Below, piece after piece: positions 11,001-20,200 of a stretch of DNA of 25,629 bases; position 1 is the first letter of the stretch; every line of letters begins with the position of its first letter. The stretch lies in NCBI GenBank assembly GCA_028565635.1, contig JAOXYB010055722.1, forward strand, positions 1-25,629, written 5' to 3'. The stretch comes from Phoronis ovalis (Eukaryota; Phoronida; Phoronidae). The notes beneath the pieces are model-generated. The model saw only the letters and a list, made by a program, of their open reading frames with translations. It made no database searches and had not been told where the DNA came from. The position numbers and the translations under genes are program-made.

Positions 11001-13765
11001 CTTATAAACAGGGATTTTCAACACAAGAACTCTCACAATAAGAGAACATTCTGTACCTCTCTCATGCTGCAAAAAAAATGCTTCAGATGTTTTTGTCCAC
11101 AGTACACTAAAAGCAGCATACAATTCCACAAATTTAGAATAACAATGCAATCAGCAGACCTAGTTTCTTACCCCTGTATTCGTAGAACGTCGTATCTTCA
11201 ATTGGTTTCCGCCACAGTTTAAAGTTTTCCTTTTCACACACTATGTGCCATCCTTCTATGTTGTTTGCGTTATAACTGCAGTTCTGAACAAATGTTGCCG
11301 AGTCCGAGACTTCAGGTAAAACTTCTGTATATGTCGCATCCTCCAAACATCTGGAAGATTAAGTGGACCCTTGCTTAGAAACAGGTCTTTAAGACTGCTT
11401 TTTGCCTTGTGAGGCAGTGCAAACTTTTGTTATGCATATCCTAGTGACAACTGCTCTTATTAAGTTTAATTTCAAAAAGTCGGACTATACTACATTGGGG
11501 TCTACATGAATATTTCCCTGCCAAGAGGAAATATTATTCCCACACCATCAACAAGGTGAAATATATAACATGAACAGGAATGTGTATGATCACACATTAC
11601 ACTTCAAACGACAAAAAGCAGAGGTTCTGAAGATTTCTTTAGGAATCTAAAGACAGAAGAAAACTTGTTTAAAGGCACCTGTTCTATGTTGTGTTATTTA
11701 TAAAGCCGGATCGAACTTTATCCACTAAGAGGCGCTAGACACCAGGGGCTATTTCCTGAGTTAGCCAATCAGATTGTAGAAACGTTATCTGTGCCTGTTT
11801 TCCACCAAGAATAGGTTATAGGGACGTTTCCAATGATGTCAGCTTCGTGGTAATGATTTGAACACTTGGGTAAATCAATTTATATTTAAAAAAAATAATT
11901 CTTGCAATAAAAAAACAAGTGAATTTATTTTGTATAGACATAGACAGGTTCAAAATAGAATAAGTGCCTTTGAAAGTATCTCTGCCTTGTGGCATTGAGG
12001 GAATTTTCGAGTCCTAATTTTATTCCTGGGGCACTTACAATGTACACTGTACTTCAATATTTTTTATATGGCAGTGTTCCCCCCAATCTTTCAAACCCTT
12101 AACAGCTTTCAGAAATTTTTATTTACATATGTCCTGATTGCACACCCCTTTTTCAAAAATACGGGTATGAAAATTAAACTTCAAGTTTTTACTTCTATTT
12201 TAATTCTGAGTGGAGTTAGACTGTGCACAACCACTTTTGAAACTGCATACTTGAAAGAGGTACCCTTTTTGAATTTTGAACGACGAGAACGCCAAAATAC
12301 ATACCCTTTCATGTGGAACATACCAGTATACCTGGTTAACGGGAGTCAGTGCCCCAGGATTTTATTACCCAGGGGGTATTCGAGTTCTTTTTGGTGGGGG
12401 TGTGCAGCCCACTTGAAAATTTTGGATTTGGATGGTATACTTTTTACTGTATTTTTTTGGATTGCTAGAAATCAAAAATTTGGATTGCTACTCACTGCTT
12501 ACAGCAAATAATTTGGATTAATTTTACGTTTGTACATATCTAAAAATAGATTTTGGAATTTGGTTCGTATTAGTCAGTTTACGTAAAAATGGACTGCTAC
12601 TCAACAGAGCTGTCAAGGTACAATTGGTGAAATGCTGGAGAGCGAACCCGAGAGCGCCTGAATCCTTCGGCCGGGGTTCGAGCCCGAGAAAATTTGACAA
12701 AACGGGTGCCATTTCCTGCATTCTGGTGTATTCTGACACTAAAAGTTACGACTTCTGGTCGTGCTTTTCTACAAATTTTTTTTCAAGTATGCGGGAGATT
12801 AAGCGTATTGTACGTAAGGCGAGATGAAAATGTGTGAGCCTCACGCCAGATGTGGGAGCTTTGACAGGTCTGACTCAAATATTTTAAAATTTTGGATTGC
12901 TGACCTAATATTTCAAAATTTGGATTGCTACCCTTATATTTCACAAAATTTGGATTGCTACCCATATATTTCAAAAAAATTGGATTGGATTTACTACCAT
13001 AACCTAAAATTTTGGATTGGGTTGAGCGGCACTGTACTTTAGTCAAAAAACCACGAGTACCCCGCCACCCCCGGGTTTATTAAGTACTTCTCAAAGTTAC
13101 GCAGTACAACTTTAACCTCATGTCATGTCAACAACTCAGCTAGTCAGAACGACACCTTCTCAATCAATGCTCTACATTTATAAAAGTTAATACTTAGTAA
13201 AATGGTGCAAGATACTCGCATTATTACTGTGAACGTATAGGTGACCCAATTAAACTGCATTGCATATACCATGTGATTCAAAATCTAATCGCGGAGAGAT
13301 CTGATGTTTAATTTAATCCATGATAACTTACCTCTGAATATCATCATCGCGAATTCGTTCCTTTTCCCACGAAAATAACAAAGCACCAACTAGAAAATTG
13401 AGGGGTCTTCCTTTATAATTTTTTATGAAATTGTGTCCAAATTTTGATACCATGTATCTGGCAGTTTCTTTGTCGTATAGTCTACTGTACAGATTTATTA
13501 TTTGAGCCGATCTCTTAATCCTTTGAGCAGCAATTACGTTACACTGTTTGGCAAAAATATTACATAGTGTGTCTATTCCTTCCTTGCATACATAAGTTGC
13601 TTTTCTCCAAGTGTTGTGACCGGTGAGAGCACGAGGGAAATTCCCTCTAGATTTTAGAGACGACACAAAATTGGCTCGCAACGCCTGGATTGTGATCCTA
13701 CCATAAAAAGTACCATATCTCGAGAACAACCAGCTCAGAGATGAGCGCACGGGTTCTTTAGCCAT
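7874..13765 (-). CDS. STARD7: StAR-related lipid transfer protein 7 (START domain), complete, six exons
   Basis: Joined exons 13765-13332, 11350-11172, 10493-10333, 9376-9194, 8759-8675 and 8001-7874 give 389 codons plus TAA; all phases agree and all introns are GT-AG. Human STARD7 is 370 residues. In that family the protein carries phosphatidylcholine to mitochondria; the N-terminus holds a targeting sequence and a short hydrophobic segment near the PARL cleavage region. Here the N-terminus is rich in Arg, Lys and Ser, residues about 121-133 are hydrophobic (PLNFLVGALLFSW), then the acidic RIRDDDIQR precedes a START domain at about 179-365. Family matches include FKLWRKP, EYRKQWD, YSREYVYKRRY and GFDYVLTY. 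Good Kozak context (aacaacATGG), with an in-frame TAA 27 nt upstream. The intron before the last coding exon and the two largest introns carry the repeats listed separately. Confidence 0.95.
8675..8759 (-). CDS. STARD7: STARD7 exon 5: START domain
   Basis: 85 nt, acceptor ttttcag and donor GTTAGT. It encodes NGFDYVLTYFDDPQAVIPSA and AYNWMASSG, matching human NGFDYLLTYSDNP. Too short for a simple open-frame search; found by homology and splice phase. Confidence 0.92.
9194..9376 (-). CDS. STARD7: STARD7 exon 4: START domain core
   Basis: 183 nt (61 codons), phase 0-0, acceptor ctttcag and donor GTGAGT. It encodes FPMYSREYVYKRRYKIDHEN, VVVSRSVDHPDIP and SELVIKPHNNFDD. This is the most conserved stretch of the protein. 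Confidence 0.95.
9501..9514 (+). promoter_or_regulatory. CTCF-like core motif
   Basis: CCACTAGATGGCAT fits the bilaterian CTCF core CCASYAGRKGGC without mismatch. It lies in a STARD7 intron. Binding is inferred from sequence only. Confidence 0.4.
10132..10223. repeat. 47-bp tandem duplicate with internal hairpin arms
   Basis: Two copies start with tactgcacatttctcccct at 10132 and 10179. Each holds CTCCCC, a 17-base loop, then GGGGAG, so each copy can form a hairpin. It lies in a STARD7 intron. Confidence 0.85.
10333..10493 (-). CDS. STARD7: STARD7 exon 3: START domain
   Basis: 161 nt, acceptor tttacag and donor GTAAGT. It encodes VHGTFFDIPARAFFAVQVDL, EYRKQWDKLI and SGSEVVRWIMQYP, matching the human EYRKKWD and SGSEVLHW segments. 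Confidence 0.93.
10871..10950. repeat. 20-bp minisatellite, four degenerate copies
   Basis: Repeats of a unit like tgacatgtgaggatacttgt, with copies at 10871, 10891, 10911 and 10931. It lies in a STARD7 intron. Confidence 0.75.
11172..11350 (-). CDS. STARD7: STARD7 exon 2: start of the START domain
   Basis: 179 nt, acceptor cttccag and donor GTAAGA. It encodes an acidic linker, then GWHIVCEKENFKLWRKPIED and TTFYEYRG, the beginning of the START fold. Confidence 0.93.
12610..12790 (+). mobile_element. possible tRNA-derived SINE fragment
   Basis: GGTTCGAGCCC (12675-12685) is a good Pol III box B within a T-arm-like CCGGG...CCCGA stem. TGGTGAAATGCTGG (12625-12638), 50 nt upstream, is a weak box A. 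No cloverleaf or 3' acceptor stem closes, so it is not called a tRNA gene. The downstream part to about 12790 would be SINE body. Confidence 0.4.
12880..13020. repeat. degenerate about 30-bp tandem repeat
   Basis: At least four degenerate units containing aaaatttggattgctaccc followed by tatatttca-like sequence. Related single units occur at 12415-12520, so the array spreads through the repeat block. Confidence 0.7.
13332..13765 (-). CDS. STARD7: STARD7 exon 1: mitochondrial targeting region and membrane segment
   Basis: 434 nt from ATG, ending in phase 2 at donor GTAAGT. It encodes residues 1-145: a basic presequence (SSLSWLFSRYGTFYGRITIQ), then AKQCNVIAAQRIKRSAQIIN and LYSRLYDKE, which align with human STARD7, then the hydrophobic segment and WEKERIRDDDIQR. 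The presequence looks longer than in the human protein. Confidence 0.93.
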
Positions 13766-13863
13766 GTTGTTGTCTTCTGGAATTTCAACTTATAGTTCTT
13801 AAAATAACCTAAAAAACATCAAGTACGAAATTCCGTCTCGTCTCCGAACGGCTTCACGCCGAG

Positions 13864-13874
13864 TTCACGTGACC
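13864..13874 (+). promoter_or_regulatory. E-box (CACGTG), CLEAR-like
   Basis: TTCACGTGACC differs at one base from the GTCACGTGAC motif bound by bHLH-zip factors (USF/TFE type). It lies about 100 bp upstream of the STARD7 start. Confidence 0.35.
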
Positions 13875-14058
13875 AAGTGTAATCTCAAAGTTACGATACT
13901 TTTATGATAAAAATAGTAAGAAGCTATATTTGTATATACTAAGATATTTTTACAACTTGCTACAATCTTCTGTCACCAATAAAATATAATTACAAAATGT
14001 TTTATGACGCAACAATATACCAAAAAAATGCAGAGGTCACGAGAAATTGCGAGATTTT

Positions 14059-14073
14059 GTTGAACATAGCAAC
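14059..14073. promoter_or_regulatory. RFX X-box-like sequence
   Basis: GTTGAACATAGCAAC has a perfect RFX half-site on one side (AGCAAC, read GTTGCT on the other strand) and a weaker inverted half (GTTGAA) three bases away. RFX factors drive ciliary genes in animals. The position, 129 bp upstream of the CFAP43 ATG, fits. Confidence 0.4.
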
Positions 14074-14201
14074 GAGCGACATCATTGAATAGGGGATGTC
14101 AGAAAGCAATATGAGTTTATAGCTTCTTTAGAATACCTTAATGTATATTGTTAAATAATTGTGCTCTGCAATAATCATACTAACTTTAGAATCAAGAAAC
14201 T

Positions 14202-14230
14202 ATGGACGCAATTGGCAGTCTTGAGTTACA
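14202..14230 (+). CDS. CFAP43: CFAP43 exon 1 (initiator exon)
   Basis: 29 coding nt encode MDAIGSLEL plus two bases, with strong donor GTAAGT. Joining to exon 2 makes Q then WAKGYGGG, matching the WAQGF start of human CFAP43. The short length is why it escapes simple open-frame searches. Confidence 0.8.
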
Positions 14231-17200
14231 GTAAGTATCCGTGATGTTGATTAATTCTCATTTGAATGTGTCCGGGCAGTTGTGATCGCTTCTAATAAAT
14301 CTTTATTAGATAGTATAGACTGTAGACTAGTATGGAGTCCTGCCTCTGTGCAAAGTCTCAGATAATACTGCACTCATGACCCTACTATGCACCACCTACG
14401 CCTTGTGCGTATGATCATGGCCAGCTCCAATCTTAAAAAGCACTTATAATAATTACTTTCTTTAAATGAAAAAATGTATTCCTTACAAATTTTTGCTTCT
14501 GTATATTACTCGACACTTTCGCTTCTTATACCAATATATCTAGATAAGTTAACCAAAGCTTCCAGAACAGATCAGCATAAAATTCGAAAGGCACTCTTTA
14601 AGATCCATCTTCCGTAGCATGAAAATTATGGTATTGTGTATGCATGAAGCCGAAGGCCGGCTAGTGGGACTTCAACTCTTTTGAGATAGGAGCTGACCAT
14701 ATCCCTACACACAAGCCGTAGGCTGTGCATAGTGGGGTCATGTGTGCAGCACTAAGTCTCAGATGAATTATAGTTTCAGTAGGGTCAGTTTTATACTTGA
14801 GGTGAATACTCAACATAGCATGTTAAATTTTCACGTAGCTTATTCACTAAATACTGTAAATGTAATTAGTTTATTCTTGTACTATGCTTTTAATTTGGCA
14901 TCAATATTAAAAAATATTTATATTAATTAAAAGTATTTTGTATTCTGCCTATGTGTTTTTTTAATTTCTTTTGAAATCTCATTCCTGTGAAATATATATT
15001 ACTGATCTAGCTGATAAAAAATGCCTCTTCAGGCAAGTCTGGGTTACTGTATGCAGACCCAGCCTTTGACCCATGTGCCCTCCCACTGGGTGTTTAGTCC
15101 CTGGAATAAATGATGTATAAAATCAAAATAAAGCTATATAATTTATCTATTTGTTCTACAGTGCCTGACAATGTTCTTTTAACTAAATAATTGTTTGTTA
15201 ACTAACTGATTGGTTCCATAATCACTACACTTTTGAAGTGCCAGTCATTATATATCTTGTGATCATCTTGAGCTAAGTTGACAGTCTTGTGAGCAGACAT
15301 TATATATCTTGTGATCATCTTGAGCTAAGTTGACAGTCTTGTGAGCAGACGTTTGATATCTTGTGATCATCTTGAGCTAAGCTGACAGTCTTGTGAGCAG
15401 ACGTTATATATCTTGTGATCATCTTGAGCTAANNNNNNNNNNNNNNNNNNNNNNNNNNNNNNNNNNNNNNNNNNNNNNNNNNNNNNNNNNNNNNNNNNNN
15501 NNNNNNNNNNNNNNNNNNNNNNNNNNNNNNNNATATCTTGTGATCATCTTGAGCTAAGCTGACAGTCTTGTGAGCAGACGTTATATATCTTGTGATCATC
15601 TTGAGCTAAGTTGACAGTCTTGTGAGCAGACGTTACATATCTTGTGATCATCTTGAGCTAAGCTGACAGTCTTGTGAGCAGACGTTATATATCTTGTGAT
15701 CATCTTGAGCTAAGTTGACAGTCTTGTGAGCAGACGTTATATATCTTGTGATCATCTTGAGCTAAGTTAACAGTCTTGTGAGCAGACGTTACATATCTTG
15801 TGATCATCTTGAGCTAAGTTGACAGTCTTGTGAGCAGAATAAGCTTTCGACCATGCTGATCGAGCTATTGCGTGAATCGTCAAAATAAACCAAAAAGACT
15901 AATTTCTAATAATTTCATTATTTTGCAGATGGGCCAAGGGTTATGGTGGTGGTTCGGCAACATATATTGATAAGCAAACATTATGTTTTGCGTGTGGTAA
16001 CAACATTAACTTTGTATCAGATGGCACCAGCCATGTATTTTCAAGCCCAGGGGAAGGCATAGGTAAGAGTCTATATTAAACATTTCATTTATGTTATATT
16101 TCCTTTCAGTAAATAAATAAATTATGTTAATTTTTCTGCCTGCCGGTATGAGATTCTTTTAAAGTAACATTGGGGGTCTTTGATAATTTAAATGTCAGTC
16201 AAACAGAAGCAAGGAAATTTAAAAAAAATATGTATAAGCTACAGAACAGACATGTTACAAGCCCGGAATACAAGCTTCTATGTCAACACAACACAACACT
16301 TTATGACATATATAATTATATAACTTGAGAAGTGTCATGGGTATTACCTGTGTTTGTTTACTGTAGATATAGCACGTCTCGCAGGTCTTCATAACCAGCG
16401 TACAAAAATTGCAATGTGATTGTAATATCTAACAATTTAGTACAACAAAATGCCAGTGTCATGTAATTATTGTGCTGTTTTTTAAGGTCCTGTTGCTGTT
16501 CACAGCGTCAACAAAGTATTTGCGTTTGCCGAGTTGTGCTTGGATCCGAAGGTTTATGTGTATTCATATCCAGATTATGAGCAAGTAATGGAGTTGACAG
16601 AAGGAGCTAAGCTGGAATATAATGCAATAACTTTCTCTACTGGAAATTATATCGCCACGGTTACTGGAGTACCCGAGTTTGAGATTATACTATGGCAAGT
16701 TGTGCATTTGGTGTTTTTTAATTGTTTTTATTCATTTTAATTTTGATCATCTCTATTATATTTTTACTCAATCCAACTATTTTATAAAATTATATTAATT
16801 TTTGGCTAAGCTTTGAAACAATGTCGAATGGAGGACTTAATGTAAAGAGAAGCCAACAATTTTATTTTAGTGTTTGCATACTACAAATAAAATGTGGTAT
16901 TTATATAAATGAAGAAAAACCATTATCTGCTTCATTATCAAACATCATTTGATTTGTAGTATTTTTTTGTGGTCATGGCTTTAATCAGAATACGCCAATT
17001 TTACAGGAATTACATGACTGGTGATAAACTATGTGTCACGAAGTTGCCACCCATGCCACCTACCAGCGTCGTGTTTAACCCCGCTAACTGGAGACAACTA
17101 AGTATGACCACTAACACAGAGCTGAAGATACTGACCTATGAGAATGCTCATACACAGTTTATTGCCAGAGAAAAGTAAGTTAAAGAACAGAACTGCGGGG

Positions 17201-20200
17201 CTTCCACTTGCAAAAAAACAGAGTACACAGCTGCAAACAAAATATTGTACAATAATATCATGATTGTTTAATAGCAAGAAAATATCAAGAATGGTACAGT
17301 TTTGATATGCAAACCTAAATGGAGTAATATAATTGAAAGTAAAATTGACTAGAAGGATGTAAAAGGACCAGTCTGAATAAATCCATCCGTTAGTGTATCG
17401 TACCCTCTCAACTGATCCATCCGTTAGTGTTCCGTACCCTCTCAACTGATCCATCCGTTAGTGTTCCGTACCCTCTCAACTGATGTCTGCTGATGTCTGG
17501 GCTTAACTATAGTCAATTTTTGTATATTATCTCAAAAAAAGAATGATAATCCCTTTATTTATATATAAAGTGTCACGAAAGTCTTGACACCAATCAAATT
17601 GCAGGTTTAAGAGTGGACTAAGCGGGTAGGGGGTCGATCACGCACATGCTGTGCGATACCTATTATGATAGAATACACGTGGTAGGCGATGATGGATCAC
17701 GCAGAGAAAAAGGCTTATAATCTCGGTTGGCAAAAGATTAATGACAATTATTTCGCTCTTGTTAAATTGAAGAAATATAACAAAAATTGACTATGCTCTC
17801 AAATAATCGCCCTGGGCAATTATTTAAAAAAAATGCTTTTACGGGGCAATTATTAACTTGTATACACTCCTGGCATGAATATGTAAGATTTTTTAATTCT
17901 ATTGTTTGCCATACATAAGGCAGTTTATCAAACAAAACTTATATTTATTTATTGGACATGTCTGATGATCCGAAGTTTGTTTTGCGAGCCAAAGCACTTA
18001 TTAAAGATAATTTGTGGGACTATTACTAATAAATACACAAAAAAGAGCTAATCGACTACACATAATAATGAATTAAAATGTGATTATGTCATATTAATTC
18101 AAATAGGTCTTCAACTCAAACTGCCGCCCCGGGGCGACTATTAGAGTGGGGGCGATTATTGATTTATTTTAGTCACCAGAGGGGGCGACTATTAGGGGGG
18201 GGGAGATTATTAAAGCAGGGGGCGATTATTAGAGAAAATATGGTACTGTTACAAAATAATAAATGCATATCACACAGTCACATTTTTATCCAGAAATGTC
18301 TGCCTTCCACTTGAAGATGGTACTGTACTGTATGAAGAAGAGAGCAGGGAAGTTGATTTACCAACAAGAGGTTCAGATCGTGGTAGAAGATGGTCAGTAG
18401 ATTTACCTCATTCTTCTATAGCGGGTATCGATGGTGAACTAGCAGAAACATTTGCCAAATCCCAGGATTCTCGACCACGAGTGGTTCCTGTCTCTCAAAC
18501 GTGGCACCCCACAGGAGACCTGTTTGTAGGATGCTCAGGGGGCCATCTATTGAAAGTGAGCACAGAGCCCCCACAGATACAAAACTGAAATTTCACCTTA
18601 GTTGGTGCTAAAGTTACTTCCAACAAGATCTCTAAATAAATATGTCTCAGATTTTTGCTCCATTTTTAAATAAGGTGCTTCTAAATATATTGGTTTCAAG
18701 AAAAAACATTTTTTTCTGGCTGTTGTACTTTGAAGGCCGGGGCATAACTCTTGAATAAAACTTTTGGAAAAAAAAAAAAAAATCTGGGACACGCTTTTAG
18801 AGATCTGTATTTGAATTAAGGTAATTTTGACTAGCTTTCAGCTTTGTATCGGTAGGGGGTTGAACTTATATTATTTTGAAGTTTGTGTTTTGAAGAAAGT
18901 GAGTTTTTACCCAAAATAATAGCCTTGCTGATTACTTAATCAGGTGGCAAATAGGAAAGTAAAATTCAACTTTTTGAGCAAATTATCTTCTGATAAAATG
19001 GTGTATTTTCTTATATAATTTGAACATTCAACAGTTAATGTACAAACACAACTACATGTACCTGAACCATGCAGTGAAGAAACTGAACATGTAAGTTGAA
19101 AAGTTTGAATCCGTACAAAAATCTTACTTTTATTAACCACGTAATGTAATTTTAAAACACTTTTAGATTGACGGCGAAAGTTTCCGAGCCAAAGTGTTGT
19201 ATAATCCATCTAGAGGTCCAACCAAACGTTCCGACTCAAAACTGGAGAAGAAGTTGTCATTTGCAGACGACTATGACAGCGCAGGTGAGTGAGTTACGTT
19301 GGTACATTATTCAGCAAATTGTTCAAGTGTACTTCAAGAAAACAAAAAATTAAGGGTATTTAACTTGATTACATAACTCCATTTACACTGTTCATTTCAT
19401 CATAGAAATGTATTTATGAAATTCACATAATTATATTATCTCTCTGGTCATTCTCTCCTAAGTGTGTATATTAAATGGTGTAAAGGATGTTTTGTTATCA
19501 CAAAAATTCAAAATCTTTCTTGACGCACGATAATTTCAAAATGAGCAGTACACCATAGTAGAATCACACTGCTCATTATTGATTTATGATATAATAATTT
19601 GTGCTTCAAAATGTTTTCAAACCTTAGTTCGTTATTTTGTGAAACAGCAGAGAGTAACTTTTACTTGTTCACATAAATTGTATGCCAACAAAAGCTATAA
19701 TTATAATCTAAAAATTTTTTTGACGGGGTTGTTATAAACATTATTATTTTTAGACGATACTGATGACATTGGTAAGTCAGGCCTCGATAGTGTTACCACT
19801 TTATAACTACTTCTTGCAGACTTACTAAAAATTTCAATTTATGATAACAAACATTTTGGCTGTAAAGCAGTCAATTCTCAGTTTATTTTATCATGCATGG
19901 TTCAGGGCCCACTGTCTAATCTTAACTCACAAATGTATTTATTTAATTATTACAATTTTTATTAATAAACATTTTGTTTCTCTGTCGACTTCTTTGGCCT
20001 TTTGTGGGATTTTGTTAGATATTTTAATGAACACTTTGGACAGCCAATCTTTGTAGCATTTAGAAAAAAAATATTTTCTGCCGTGTATACATGTAATCTA
20101 TTTATCTTTTATCATGGTAAATAACATATTACACATTTTTTTGTTATTTCCAGCACTGTATTTGGTCCCTCCCTTTCTTAAATAACATTTTCTATTTTGA

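Larger units (their letters stand above)
12060..13080. mobile_element. mosaic degenerate transposon-like block in STARD7 intron 1
   Basis: A stretch near 12367 (gggggtattcgagttcttt) is imperfectly complementary to 13045-13073, which ends cacgagtaccccgcc, giving inverted ends about 700 bp apart. The style, a GGGGGTACTC-like end next to 'gtgtgcagccc', resembles nonautonomous repeats widespread in marine invertebrate genomes; that is recollection, not a search. Inside are many phrases of the form aaatttggattgctac and a tRNA-like segment. Open frames in this block are treated as by-products. Confidence 0.45.
13766..14201. promoter_or_regulatory. divergent promoter region of STARD7 and CFAP43
   Basis: The two start codons are 436 bp apart on opposite strands, so both 5' UTRs and core promoters probably lie here. 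No clear TATA box is placed for either gene. The half near STARD7 is GC/CpG-richer (cgtctcgtctccgaacgg) and contains an E-box; the half near CFAP43 carries an X-box-like sequence. Both start codons have an in-frame upstream stop (TAA for STARD7, TAG for CFAP43). Confidence 0.7.

Noticed and set aside
11762-11774. CCAAT box (gccaatcag) as an alternative promoter of STARD7.
   Set aside because: It lies inside intron 1 with no start codon or TATA context; chance or repeat origin is likelier.
12068-12511. 147-codon + strand frame.
   Set aside because: It lies in the repeat block, is rich in Phe/Leu from T-rich DNA and shows no domain.
12625-12690. tRNA gene.
   Set aside because: Box B is good but box A is weak and no acceptor or anticodon stem closes.
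15022-15075. Short hairpin (ctgggt...acccag) as a structured RNA.
   Set aside because: A six-base stem is too short to support an RNA gene.
18598-18792. Minus-strand 64-codon frame starting in a poly-A/T run.
   Set aside because: It depends on the homopolymer at about 18769-18781 and shows no conserved features.
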